From the IMG/VR virus record IMGVR_UViG_3300028114_000035, positions 1-40,532 of that record: a stretch of 40,532 nt of DNA; one strand, written 5' to 3'. Position 1 is the stretch's first letter. Each line of letters starts with the position of its first letter. This document shows, in pieces, positions 28,401-35,704 of the stretch. The DNA comes from a virus. Made by a program: the position numbers and the translations under genes. The notes under the pieces were generated by a model. That model ran no database searches. It was not told the DNA's origin and was given only the letters and a program-made list of their open reading frames with translations.

Positions 28401-30804
28401 TTACTATTTTAAAACCAACCAAAGACCCTTCCATCTCTGGAATTAATATGGTTAAAGAATCTTGATCATTTGAAGCATTAAAAATTTCAAATCTTGGAGG
28501 ATTTATTAAACTATATCCTTCTCCTCCATTCAATATATCTACATTCTCTATTTTACCATAAAAAACTTTATCAAATGATTTATAACTTTGAATTTCTATT
28601 CCATTAGCAAAAATACCAACTGGTCCTGGTTGTGTTGATATTTTATCTTTTTCAAAAGTTGGGAATTTGGGAATCTTTTTAAATGTTTTAGTAGTTGAAA
28701 AATTATTCCCATAAATTGGAGAACTTTGTAGAACTATATCTACAAAATATCCAGAAACATTACCTACATTAGTTAATTCTAATAAATTAATATGTGTTCC
28801 ACCAACTCCAAGATTTTCTCTAGTCTCTGCTAATCTTAAGTTGGATGGTCCAATTCTATTGACATAATATGTGTTTCCAGTATTAAATCCAACTGCTTTT
28901 ATAAAATCATTCGTTAGAGTTCCACTAGTCCCATATCCAACTACTTTTACTGATTCTCCAGTATAAAAATTATGAGACCCTACCAAACTATAAGAATTGT
29001 CAATATTAGCATTTAATGTAAAATCCTTTACATATGGATTTACTTCATAATCAGGAAGTCCATTTGATGCTATGTAATTATAATTAGAATCTGCATATGC
29101 ATCTTGAATATTAGCTGTATATCTATTATTAATATTATTGAATAGTTTTGTAAATGGTGTTGCCTTTGTTTTTTTTAATCTTCTCTTAAAGATAATTTCT
29201 TTGCCTAATAGAGAAGTATCTTCTATTTGTTGAGTACTAAATTCCTTTGACAGAGAAGTGGTTACTTGTAAATTTGGAAGATATAATTGATATGTTCCTA
29301 AAAATTTTACATATAAGTCTACAATATCGCCATTTTTTAAATTATGTTCATATTTTGATAAAGAAAGACCATTACTAATTGCAAATCCCTGTTTTGAATA
29401 ATATCTAACTCCTGTTGTAATTGCAGTAACGCCAACTCCAGAATAGATGGATATTGGATGATTAAATTTTAATGATTTTACAAATATATTATTATCTACA
29501 TGTCCAACATTATCAACTTTAATAGGATCTCCCTCAAGAGCATATAATGAAGTTACAGATTCAAAAGAAGAAAGAACATTATTAATTCTAAAGGATACTT
29601 TTTTAGTATTATCACCATCTTCATATGAATAAACATAATTAGTTGAATATACTCTAGATCCTATTTCTATAGAATTATTAATTAGAGTAGAATTTTGAGT
29701 AGAAACATTTAGAAATTGATTAATTGTTTTATCTGTGTATGTGTAAATATTTTCTCCAATGTAAATTACACCAGATGTTGGAAATCCAACAGTAGAATCT
29801 ACAAAAATAGTATTTGATCCAGATTCAACATTCTCTACAACAAATGTTTTAAATGTTGGAATAAAAGATCCAAATATAGATCCCTTTGGATTTAAATTAT
29901 TTGAATACCCTGCAAAAATTCTTATTTTATATAAAGACCTATTATTCAACAAGTAAGAATCTACAGAATAAATTGATCCATTAGCAAATTCAATTTTGTC
30001 ATTATAAGGATCTGGATCTTGATATAGTGTTTGTCCAGATACTTTAAATGGATCTCCTTCAACTAAATCACATATAAAGGTTTCTGTTACTACCCACTTA
30101 TCATCAGATGGAGTAAAACAATATTCTCTTGGTTTTATAATTTGCACATTTTCATTATACAAAACCTTGAATAGAATTTTATATGATTCATCTGTACCTT
30201 TAGATTGATAAAAGGTCTTAGCATTACTTAAGAAGTTTTGAGGATTAATTTTTGAATCAAAATCTACTTCCTCAAATCCTGGAAAATATAATGATTTTTG
30301 TTTTTTAAAAAACTCAATTAAAAATAAATTACTTAAATTATTAACAACATCATCCGATGAATGTGCATTTGCTTCTGTGGATTTAAAAACTAAAAGTTCT
30401 GGATTAGATTCATCCCTTAAAGAATCTACTCCACTAAATCCCCTAATACAACCAGTAAATGAATTAGTTGTAATTCCAGTGTAAGTAATAATCTCATCAT
30501 TTATTTTTAATAACCCATATATTTCTGGCCATCCTTTGGTAGATTCCACATAAATTGTATCATCAAAAAAATCTATATCCTCAGATAAAGTTGTAGATGC
30601 AATTAAATTGGTAGAATCAAATGCAGAAAAGTTTTTATATGTAGTTAAATTTTCAGTAAGATTTACTACTCCACCTTGATATTCTTGAGAGTAATAATAT
30701 TGTTTAAAAAATTCTACTAGATTTTCATTGTCCTCTAAAACAAATTCTGGAATTTGATTTTGAACAATATCGCTAATTTTTACTAACTTTTGAATTTCTA
30801 GCAT
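22471..30804 (-). CDS. Giant baseplate-associated protein (2777 aa) with YHYH-like domain
   Basis: The longest gene in the window. Residues 1-120 (LVKISDIVQNQIPEFVLEDNENLVEFFKQYYY, then LIASTTLSEDIDFFDDTIYVESTKGWP) match the start of a large cyanophage tail protein family. Residues about 1250-1345 contain GWAYDGCPIYGPYAY, a following Gly-rich segment, and a region around YPRGIYAYYC, the signature of the YHYH domain. The body has many Gly-Tyr repeats (NGGEGYSL, NPGYNYESEPTVTV, NGGVGYASSDTSI, DGGTDYEIGD, EPGRKYLYPPTL). It lies between gene 6 and the 1032-residue gene, the place of T4 gene 7, so a gp7-like wedge scaffold is the likeliest role, inferred from order. It follows gene 6 after 1 bp. 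Confidence 0.85.
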   Translation of the reverse strand: MLEIQKLVKISDIVQNQIPEFVLEDNENLVEFFKQYYYSQEYQGGVVNLTENLTTYKNFSAFDSTNLIASTTLSEDIDFFDDTIYVESTKGWPEIYGLLKINDEIITYTGITTNSFTGCIRGFSGVDSLRDESNPELLVFKSTEANAHSSDDVVNNLSNLFLIEFFKKQKSLYFPGFEEVDFDSKINPQNFLSNAKTFYQSKGTDESYKILFKVLYNENVQIIKPREYCFTPSDDKWVVTETFICDLVEGDPFKVSGQTLYQDPDPYNDKIEFANGSIYSVDSYLLNNRSLYKIRIFAGYSNNLNPKGSIFGSFIPTFKTFVVENVESGSNTIFVDSTVGFPTSGVIYIGENIYTYTDKTINQFLNVSTQNSTLINNSIEIGSRVYSTNYVYSYEDGDNTKKVSFRINNVLSSFESVTSLYALEGDPIKVDNVGHVDNNIFVKSLKFNHPISIYSGVGVTAITTGVRYYSKQGFAISNGLSLSKYEHNLKNGDIVDLYVKFLGTYQLYLPNLQVTTSLSKEFSTQQIEDTSLLGKEIIFKRRLKKTKATPFTKLFNNINNRYTANIQDAYADSNYNYIASNGLPDYEVNPYVKDFTLNANIDNSYSLVGSHNFYTGESVKVVGYGTSGTLTNDFIKAVGFNTGNTYYVNRIGPSNLRLAETRENLGVGGTHINLLELTNVGNVSGYFVDIVLQSSPIYGNNFSTTKTFKKIPKFPTFEKDKISTQPGPVGIFANGIEIQSYKSFDKVFYGKIENVDILNGGEGYSLINPPRFEIFNASNDQDSLTILIPEMEGSLVGFKIVNPGYNYESEPTVTVSGGNVKDVPTRVKMKYIDNEIEFNSTTRASVVRTITNDFRFEKNHGFTEGEAVVYETNNTFPIGIGTIVSDGTLLDQSVYYVSEVGAGTSFRLALSKNDALIKNNLINIRTTGGGVQKFRSLEKIQVIDKVNIVGIVSGFKYKKLSFGVEDINVYDNIFYFNDHGYQNGEEVIITQIGTPLDGATPGQIYYIDKLDNNSFRLSTNIQRTNILNIISLDFATTYFIQYPPIEVQVNGRFKKTSSSIVGYGATIIPIVDGYVKSLKVQRGLASPATVTLGVKNIVNYQKKPRISVLEGENAEFQPQVEDGKITKVIVKNAGENYFNDFDLIISGQGYGANITAVTNSGQITDVKIINGGVGYASSDTSIQIINKGKDLLVSAEITSWTLNEVAKLGTSNLSNGYLFGSKYSKFGNTFGVFFLDSNLINTFGIISTKHSPIIGWAYDGCPIYGPYAYENTDGSGNVIRMLSGYVRNKISPHPTLDAIEDYTFTNSGTLDENNGRFAITPEYPRGIYAYYCTIDSSGNPVFPYVIGNTYNYIPEGSNFILTQNQDLDFNELGIVKYTKPYRVDDKEHYYEYFENVISENRIDAIVTSVSTGKINSIDVVDGGTDYEIGDRIEFYDSDLGGLGAVAEVSKISGVGIVTISAGITTFNDVKFVSIESGILGIATTAHNFKSQTFINISGISTTDYSELEGFRRINVEYPSTILTESLSNVATTGIVTSIKIKSPVLGYRVDDQLTIGTETLTVVGVDKLNNRLNVLRQSGSPGYAISSTVSDFVTKFTFSYPKLSLPLTELDDSYYFNPSQSVSVGISSSAGVGNTLTVSPLGYGVSITKYIEHGGIFLPFNPFRDGEKVIYTTNASTIVSNAGPLVDLPSLYIVKISPDIVGLVQDIKDVKNKDALLKYNAVGTGNLHKFKTQRNIVTGSATQINVNVSAASSHGLDVDNNIEFNVTSGVTTTYVVGYGASSKRVLIDGQINPRIRSYANESVVFSLTDPSISGKDFNLYSDDIFRNPYFGNEEGIEVIKTETELTLQITEFTPKLLYYNLTNITTDDEIYQDLTIKNNNQLKIEDSVYNLQSKVIGVTSTTFVYNLPTFPERPSYTSVLSDLSYNVLDVGIKGPISSVRLLYGGSNYQKLPEIKNIITDSGKGVNLYPKTTSIGKIKSIDIVNKESVYSSDKTLSPISTLFTAIRTKNNYKVSKLEILEPGRKYLYPPTLILFNKVTGSIDSLFSAAVTLKSQSIDSVTIVDSSSNLKSTDNTIISINNSNGIKILSASVSGAGPYDVDLTLQTPLSGFSTSNPLPIEIGDEIFIESIISSGGSGFNSSDYNYETFTVTFTNPNFSAPDAAIVRYQTTEFPGVFNSSTYNAIVCKYDDLVKVSATLEKSSFTNNEEVSGNKIIDNDKNEPILEVLKFDSASNVSKGDLISGKISLSKAEVQSIEIFDADLKVNSSVTEKIGWRDFRGNLSSILQKLQDNDYYQNFAYSLKSNKSIDEWGAIVSDVAHVSGYKQFGDLLVESELPVGIAKTLTVTSDATSLVNVALVSETDVTSVSNFDMVIEEDIDDTDGLYSEYLKFGTKKLSDYLLSRNNRVLSIDDISNLFDTDNSPFVTIPIDTVNTNNEIVLKYFFFVGTTISFFGDFEKPQVFDLMVTRTDNIINLTSYAYYYDFYTASGSINFPSGEISATVDSTDTDNIIINFVPRNIFNSYAIRAIKDSAPVSVGIATTSYGYVCNIEKTVQYPSTMSPTAEIIYSYPLSDLTSGIGFIGVSSSPKKVRNSFEFSFIKDVGNNIDYNVFAEQKTLELGSFDIGVSGSDVQFKFTPVSGIGITVHTNFQILNTNNVSPNQVINELTVLTSEKYIYNGSSQVSISTVSSDFCSTKYIIEAEKTVGLATSRSIFQINSVHFEDYNNNTVYGFAGDMDSEEFAIETIYNPSPGEYLLAFTPSESANYNFKIVRKSILSPNT

Positions 30805-30805
30805 C

Positions 30806-32689
30806 TTAACTTCTTATTTTGGTTCCAGTTGAATAACTTGATTCTGGATCAAATCTGCTTCCTGAAGCATTTTCGCCAGATGAAATAATATCCTTTACTA
30901 ATGTCAAATTACTTTTTCCAATATCTAATTTCAGGTAAATGGATTTTTTAGCAACAACATCATTTGAATATGGAGTTGCTTCTATCTCTATAGTATTATT
31001 GGGAAGTGATGTGGAGGATACATTTATATTATCTATATCAATTTCTCCAGTGGTATAATTTACAGTTCCAACATCTTGTTGTTCTGTAGATTCCTTTTCT
31101 CCATCAAATGAAACTAAGTATAATCTTCCAGTAGTTAAATTTGCATTTGGTATATCAGACAAATAAACTTGTCTAGATATTCCATTCACATAAAATCCAG
31201 TACTTCTAATATTGTACCCTGAGAGAGAAGCGAAAAATCTATTTTCGTAACAGATTAAATACTGAGTTGGTTCTCCAATGATAACGCCAACATTTCTTCT
31301 AATTCTAACTTTAGTTATATTTGAAGTAATTGCATTATTTGTGGTGTCAATTATTCTTACTGATTTACTATATTTAAATCTCCCACCAAACTTGTTTAGA
31401 TCAGTAGAATCTGCATAACTTTGAAGGGAGTTAGAGATTTGAGTTTTTAAGTCACTTGATGCTCCAATAAAATTAGAGTTATAGTAAATTGTGGAATCTA
31501 ATTCAACATATAGAACATTAATATCTACAAAACTTGGTTGAATTCCTGCTATACTATATTTCTTGAGATCTGATAAAAGTCTTTCCTTAGTTTGTTCTGA
31601 CAAATAATCAGAATTTTTTGGTTTTGCTGCTATAAAAACCTTACCATATTGAGGTGGAACTAATTCTTCGCCTCCATATGCAGTTACTGATTCAATATTA
31701 GAATAAATTGAAGGTAACAATGCCTCATAATCAGATGCAGTTACTGCTCTATATTGAGTAGAATACATTCTTGGAGCATAATATCTGATAGAATTTACAG
31801 TTTGTATGTCATCGCCATTGTTTGCTGGTTCATCAGTCAATACAATACCAACATTAGAGCCTAAATTTGACCCTGTATTTGAAACAACGGTTCCAGAGAA
31901 CACAAAATCTAAAGCTCCATTGCCTTGTTTGCCATTTGTAGTAATATATGTTGCTACTATTTCATTGTTATTACTTAATTTCTTACCAAATACTCCATCA
32001 CCAAAGAAAAGTTCATATTTTTCATCTGAAATTTCTTGAATTAGAAAAATATTTGAGTTAGAATTTATACTTAAGATGTTCTCTACTGCCACATGCTCAT
32101 TAGATGTAGTAGATTGAGATGTTTCCTTTACATTTACTCTAATTGTTGAGGTATCTATGAATGGATTTGGTAAAATATATTTTTGATTTGGTTGAGAAGT
32201 GTCTACTATAAAGGTTTTAGTTAGTAATGTTCCTTCATAAATTGTTACATCAGAAAAAGTACACTCTCCTTGACTAATTCCAATGGTAATATCTTCTGGA
32301 ATTGAAAAAATGTAACTAGTATTGTCTAAATTTCCAGTACAAACAATACCTTTTTTAAGAGTTGCAGTTTTAAAAGTAGAATTTATATTGGATACAGTAA
32401 AACTTATCTTTGCAGTTGCTGCTCTTCTGGATAATGGAACATATCCAATATTTTTTGCTAAAGATATTACATTCTCTCTGAGTGTTGCACTATCAATGAA
32501 TGACTCATTGACCACCATGTTGGTGTTGAATGCAGTCAAGTAAGTATTATATGCAAGTATATCAATTAAAATAGAAAAATTTGATCCTTCAAAATCAAAA
32601 TCACTGAAGTTTGAGTTTGATCTTAGATAATCTTTGATTGATGTTCTAATCTGATCAAAATCTAGATTAGTAAATTGGGTAAATGCCAT
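30806..32689 (-). CDS. 6: Baseplate wedge protein gp6
   Basis: 627 residues. The start MAFTQFTNLDFDQIRTSIKDYLRSNSNFSDFDFEGSNFSILIDILAYNTYLTAFNTNM is the conserved gp6/baseplate J-like N-terminus. The stretch YYAPRMYSTQYRAVTASDYEALLPSIYSNIESVTAYGGEE is the hallmark of the family core. T4 gp6 is 660 residues. Gp6 forms the ring that ties the six wedges together and interacts with gp25 and gp53; gene 25 lies 2 bp upstream. No gene resembling T4 53 was recognised in this window. Confidence 0.95.
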   Translation of the reverse strand: MAFTQFTNLDFDQIRTSIKDYLRSNSNFSDFDFEGSNFSILIDILAYNTYLTAFNTNMVVNESFIDSATLRENVISLAKNIGYVPLSRRAATAKISFTVSNINSTFKTATLKKGIVCTGNLDNTSYIFSIPEDITIGISQGECTFSDVTIYEGTLLTKTFIVDTSQPNQKYILPNPFIDTSTIRVNVKETSQSTTSNEHVAVENILSINSNSNIFLIQEISDEKYELFFGDGVFGKKLSNNNEIVATYITTNGKQGNGALDFVFSGTVVSNTGSNLGSNVGIVLTDEPANNGDDIQTVNSIRYYAPRMYSTQYRAVTASDYEALLPSIYSNIESVTAYGGEELVPPQYGKVFIAAKPKNSDYLSEQTKERLLSDLKKYSIAGIQPSFVDINVLYVELDSTIYYNSNFIGASSDLKTQISNSLQSYADSTDLNKFGGRFKYSKSVRIIDTTNNAITSNITKVRIRRNVGVIIGEPTQYLICYENRFFASLSGYNIRSTGFYVNGISRQVYLSDIPNANLTTGRLYLVSFDGEKESTEQQDVGTVNYTTGEIDIDNINVSSTSLPNNTIEIEATPYSNDVVAKKSIYLKLDIGKSNLTLVKDIISSGENASGSRFDPESSYSTGTKIRS

Positions 32690-32691
32690 TA

Positions 32692-33096
32692 TTAGTATCT
32701 GGTTGGTTGAAGTACAAAAGTTATTGCTTGTTGTGGGGCACTTAGTCCAACAATATCATATACAATACTTACATCCATGGCATTATCATCTAGTAAAAAT
32801 GCAACGCTCACATTTCTCAATCTAACTCTAGGTTCAAAATTATTAATAACTGTTTTAATTTCTTCCTTAAGTGGTTCTTCTACATCAATGCCTGCAAGTT
32901 CAAAAAAATAATTTTCTACCTTAGAACCTAAAAGAGGATTAAAGAATCTTTCGCCAACTCTAGTTCTCACCAGATTGATGACTGATCTTTTAATTGCATC
33001 CTCGTTTCTTAATGAAATAATATCATTAGTAACTGGATTTCTTTTAAAAGATAGACTGATATCTTTAAATCCTCTTGATACAGATTCTAAAGGCAC
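32692..33096 (-). CDS. 25: Baseplate wedge protein gp25
   Basis: 134 residues, MPLESVSRGFKDISLSFKRNPVTNDI onward, with the gp25 core motif VRTRVGERFFNPLLGSKVENYFFE. It is lysozyme-like only in name; it forms part of the wedge core next to gp6. The first codon is GTG at 33094-33096: an in-frame stop lies four codons upstream and no ATG precedes it. No clear ribosome site is visible. A late-promoter-like AATAAATA lies 24 bp upstream. Confidence 0.94.
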   Translation of the reverse strand: MPLESVSRGFKDISLSFKRNPVTNDIISLRNEDAIKRSVINLVRTRVGERFFNPLLGSKVENYFFELAGIDVEEPLKEEIKTVINNFEPRVRLRNVSVAFLLDDNAMDVSIVYDIVGLSAPQQAITFVLQPTRY

Positions 33097-33112
33097 TTTA
33101 TAGGGATATTAT

Positions 33113-33388
33113 TTACTTATATTTATTGTGGTTACAATTACAATATTGTGGTTTTCCATAAGTTGGTTCAGTTCCATACTCCCAATCATCATAATCATCA
33201 TCATTTCTAATTTTTTCATGAATTTCTGCTTGTTCTTTCAGAAAATGACTATTTTTTGGAATGTCATCATGCATAATTTCTTGAATTGTCTTTGGTTTTG
33301 GTAACTTTCCATAATCAGTTACGAGTTTTGTGGTTCCCCACATGTCATACATGTACTCTTTGTCTCTATCTACTGGTAAGTTTGACAT
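33113..33388 (-). CDS. Small acidic protein of unknown function next to gene 25
   Basis: 91 residues, MSNLPVDRDKEYMYDMWGTTKLVTDYGKLPKPKTIQEIMHDDIP..., with an acidic stretch (IRNDDDYDDWEYGTEP) and a C-terminal CNCNHNKYK that could bind a metal. Comparable short proteins beside gene 25 occur in T4-like cyanophages (recalled). It lies 16 bp before gene 25 and 50 bp after the 199-residue gene. No function is proposed. Confidence 0.75.
   Translation of the reverse strand: MSNLPVDRDKEYMYDMWGTTKLVTDYGKLPKPKTIQEIMHDDIPKNSHFLKEQAEIHEKIRNDDDYDDWEYGTEPTYGKPQYCNCNHNKYK
33120..33127 (-). promoter_or_regulatory. Late promoter-like box AATAAATA before gene 25
   Basis: Minus-strand AATAAATA inside the last codons of the 91-residue gene, 24 bp before the gene 25 GTG. 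One base from the T4 late consensus. Confidence 0.45.
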
Positions 33389-33438
33389 AAGTTTAGAATT
33401 CTAAGGTTAATTAGAACTTTTTAAGGGGTTCCTATCCC

Positions 33439-34038
33439 TTAATCAATATAAAATCCTTTTCTGTGATAATCTTCATCTAAAATATATGTATAATTTTGTT
33501 CATGTTCTGTAATTTTTTGATCCCAGACTGGTATAGCAACTGTATTTCCATATCTAAAGTCTGGATTTTGTCTAAAATGAACCTCTATTAACTTGTCTCC
33601 TATGAATTCACAATTAATCCAATCATAATTCCCCTTTAGATTGTCCAAAATTTCTGGAAATTTTATATTTTTTGATATTTTTTGCCACTTTTTCCATTTG
33701 TAGAGTGGATCTCTTTGATCCTTAATACCTTCTACTACTAGTAGAGATCTTTTTTGGTAAAAATCAACACTTAACTGTTGTCCATAGAAGATTTGAGACC
33801 AGAATTCAGATGGATGAAAATGTTCAGTAGAGTCCTTAATCCATTCTACTCTTGCATTTCTACCCATTCCAAGGAGGTTGAACATGGGTCTAACTATATA
33901 ATCTCCTTCATATGGAACAGGCACCCCTGTAGGTCCACAGAGATGCCCAAGTTTTATTGAAATTATTAGTTTATTGTATACCCAAAGATCATCAGGATGT
34001 ATAATTGCCCACTCATCTTTAGAGTCTAGACAATACAT
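33439..34038 (-). CDS. Conserved-looking protein, possibly ATP-grasp-like
   Basis: 199 residues, MYCLDSKDEWAIIHPDDLWVYNKLIISIKLGHLCGPTGVPVP, then YIVRPMFNLLGMG and near the C-terminus NCEFIGDKLIEVHFRQNPDF. The last two resemble the nucleotide-binding hairpin and the metal-binding 'E-x-H/N-x-R' strand of ATP-grasp enzymes, but the protein is shorter than a full ATP-grasp fold, so this is a tentative inference. I did not find a match to T4 gp53 despite the similar length and location. A GATAAATA box lies 23 bp upstream, suggesting late expression. Confidence 0.7.
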   Translation of the reverse strand: MYCLDSKDEWAIIHPDDLWVYNKLIISIKLGHLCGPTGVPVPYEGDYIVRPMFNLLGMGRNARVEWIKDSTEHFHPSEFWSQIFYGQQLSVDFYQKRSLLVVEGIKDQRDPLYKWKKWQKISKNIKFPEILDNLKGNYDWINCEFIGDKLIEVHFRQNPDFRYGNTVAIPVWDQKITEHEQNYTYILDEDYHRKGFYID

Positions 34039-34060
34039 TTAGGTCTTGAATAGATATTCC

Positions 34061-34068
34061 TATTTATC
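34061..34068 (-). promoter_or_regulatory. Late promoter-like box GATAAATA before the 199-aa gene
   Basis: Minus-strand GATAAATA overlaps the stop codon of the 46-residue gene and lies about 23 bp before the ATG at 34036-34038. Confidence 0.45.
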
Positions 34069-34204
34069 CTTGTCCTCTGTATCTCTTCTTAGGACCATTA
34101 CGAGAGGTTCTAGAGAGGATCGTTTGATTTGATCGTCCCTGTCTTGTCTTCTTTGGTTTATGTTCAATAATAACCTTATTGGTTAATGATGGACGATTTG
34201 CCAT
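34064..34204 (-). CDS. Small basic protein (46 aa)
   Basis: Read directly from the minus strand: MANRPSLTNKVIIEHKPKKT, then RQGRSNQTIL, ending KKRYRGQG. It is strongly basic (about 13 Lys/Arg) and lacks acidic residues except one Glu. I recall near-identical small basic proteins in many T4-like cyanophages. The charge suggests nucleic-acid binding, unproven. It lies 3 bp downstream of the 54-residue gene. Too short for length-filtered gene finding. Confidence 0.8.
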   Translation of the reverse strand: MANRPSLTNKVIIEHKPKKTRQGRSNQTILSRTSRNGPKKRYRGQG

Positions 34205-34207
34205 AAT

Positions 34208-34372
34208 TTAAATCTCCTGTGTTCTAATACATTCTACCATGAGGTCCCCTGGATTGGGAACTCCAGTTTCATAAAATTGTTCTGATAATTCATCTATAAT
34301 ATCAAACATCTCATCCTGGGAAATTTCATTATAAATGACTCTTCCATTACAAAGAATGCGATATGTTTCCAT
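34208..34372 (-). CDS. Small acidic protein (54 aa)
   Basis: Read from the minus strand: METYRILCNGRVIYNEISQDEMFDIIDEL, then SEQFYETGVPNPGDLMVECIR. A beta hairpin followed by a helix is plausible. The family resembles small conserved cyanophage proteins with a 'F-Y-E-T-G-x-P-x-P' motif (recalled). The ATG shares one base with the stop of the glycosyltransferase-like gene (TAATG), so it is probably translated by coupling. Confidence 0.75.
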   Translation of the reverse strand: METYRILCNGRVIYNEISQDEMFDIIDELSEQFYETGVPNPGDLMVECIRTQEI

Positions 34373-35124
34373 TAGATAACCCTAGTCTTCTCGTGTCCAA
34401 CTCTAATTTGTGGATGACACCAAATTTCAAATCCACATTTTCTTTTAGCATCCAGACAGAATGAAACATCCTCTCCACACATGTCCTGAACCTCTCCAGA
34501 GTCAAAGATTTGCATCTGTGGTGCAAACCATGGATACTTCATTTCTGGGTGCTCAAAGACTCCTTTCTTAATTAGCGTCCAACCAAATCCAGTATAATCT
34601 ACAGTAAATGGTTTTTTTCTATTTCCAATGGTATCTACCATTTCATGATTCATGACGCCACCATTGTTCTTGAAGTCCTGTTCATCTAACCAATGTGCCA
34701 CTGAGGTGGTTCTACCATCTTCTGTAGCATACCATCCACATGCAATATCCTTATCCATATCAAAGACTGCCCAGAAGGCATCCGTGTTGAATACAATGTC
34801 ACTATCAATCCAGAGTTGATAATCATATTGTAACTTACCCTGCCATGGTAATTGATCTGGTCCTGCAAGTACATTTGCTCCAAGGCATTTGCATCTTGCG
34901 AAGTTTACCATTGAACTATAATCTTGAGAAATTTGAATACTTGCTCCAGATTGAACAAGATCAAAACAAAGTTGTACGAAACTTTTTAAGAATGCATATG
35001 ATACACCACGTCCAGGCAAACAAAAAACAATTGTCTTACCTCTAATTCTTTCCTTACACCTTTCTATATTAAAAAGGGATTGTTGCTCTGGTTCTTTTGC
35101 TTTAACGGTAAATCCTTTTGCCAT
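34372..35124 (-). CDS. Glycosyltransferase-like protein (GT-A fold)
   Basis: 250 residues. Residues 29-58 (GKTIVFCLPGRGVSYAFLKSFVQL) resemble the nucleotide-binding start of family-2-type glycosyltransferases. WIDSDI gives the DxD-type metal site (Asp107/Asp109). CGEDVSFC, in the C-terminal third, is placed like the catalytic acid/base region, and HPQIRVGH is typical of the C-terminal His strand. It would transfer a sugar to a phage or host target, which is not visible here. A late-promoter-like box lies 54 bp upstream, so modification of virion proteins is more likely than of early host targets; this is inference. Confidence 0.78.
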   Translation of the reverse strand: MAKGFTVKAKEPEQQSLFNIERCKERIRGKTIVFCLPGRGVSYAFLKSFVQLCFDLVQSGASIQISQDYSSMVNFARCKCLGANVLAGPDQLPWQGKLQYDYQLWIDSDIVFNTDAFWAVFDMDKDIACGWYATEDGRTTSVAHWLDEQDFKNNGGVMNHEMVDTIGNRKKPFTVDYTGFGWTLIKKGVFEHPEMKYPWFAPQMQIFDSGEVQDMCGEDVSFCLDAKRKCGFEIWCHPQIRVGHEKTRVI

Positions 35125-35177
35125 AAAATTTATTCAGGTTGCAGACGACATATGTATCAATTCAAATGATACTGTAC

Positions 35178-35185
35178 TATTTATT
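35178..35185 (-). promoter_or_regulatory. Late promoter-like box AATAAATA before glycosyltransferase-like gene
   Basis: Minus-strand AATAAATA, overlapping the stop codon (35181-35183) of the 56-residue gene and 54 bp before the next start. The 56-bp gap between the two genes holds nothing else recognisable. Confidence 0.45.
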
Positions 35186-35351
35186 TCTTGTCAATCCACT
35201 TGTTTCCAAGTAAATACCAATTCATTATTCTATGAATGAGATTGGGTTTTTTTCGTTTCCACAAACAAAACTGATTTGGTTCTTCCTTACAATGATTTAT
35301 GCTCCAAAATCCTACAAATATACTTTGTTCTATTTCATCATGTGTATTCAT
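35181..35351 (-). CDS. Small basic protein (56 aa) of unknown function
   Basis: MNTHDEIEQSIFVGFWSINHCK...PNLIHRIMNWYLLGNKWIDKK. The ATG at 35349-35351 overlaps the stop of the preceding gene as ATGA, so I prefer it to an in-frame ATG five codons upstream. The Trp-rich basic C-terminus (HRIMNWYLLGNKWID) resembles other small cyanophage proteins. No function is proposed. Confidence 0.65.
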   Translation of the reverse strand: MNTHDEIEQSIFVGFWSINHCKEEPNQFCLWKRKKPNLIHRIMNWYLLGNKWIDKK

Positions 35352-35704
35352 TCTTCCTCCAACCAAGTTTTGAGATTTGCCATTACATCATCCATAGGTA
35401 TAACTTTTTCTTTACCAGTCTCAATGTCATCCACTATCTGCATCAAGTGCTCAAGAAACTCTTTAGAATAAACATCATCTTCTACAAGTGATGCCCAGAA
35501 CCAATCTAAACACTCTGCCTCTGGGTCATCTTCTTTGAGAAGTGCATAACCTTCATAGTTACTTCCCATCAAATCGGACCACATACGAAAGTTATGTCCA
35601 ATGGACTGCCAGCCTGTCATCCAACAGTGTCCAATATAATACTGCCACCAGTTCATTTTGGTTTGATTTGGAGATGTGGCAAGAATTGGTTTACTAAAAG
35701 TCAT
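35348..35704 (-). CDS. Trp-rich acidic protein (118 aa) of unknown function
   Basis: MTFSKPILATSPNQTKMNWWQYYIGHCWMTGWQSIGHNF..., with six Trp in the first 80 residues and an acidic helical C-terminal half (DDVYSKEFLEHLMQIVDDIETG, ending DDVMANLKTWLEEE). I chose the ATG at 35702-35704 because it overlaps the end of the upstream gene and has GGAA a few bases before it; the frame extends 13 codons further. The gene ends in an ATGA overlap with the next one. Confidence 0.65.
   Translation of the reverse strand: MTFSKPILATSPNQTKMNWWQYYIGHCWMTGWQSIGHNFRMWSDLMGSNYEGYALLKEDDPEAECLDWFWASLVEDDVYSKEFLEHLMQIVDDIETGKEKVIPMDDVMANLKTWLEEE

Noticed and set aside
33419-33440. TTAAGGG...CCCTTAA hairpin as a terminator after the 199-residue gene
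   Set aside because: Perfect 7-bp arms, but no T-tract follows on the minus strand and the first arm overlaps the stop codon; left uncalled.
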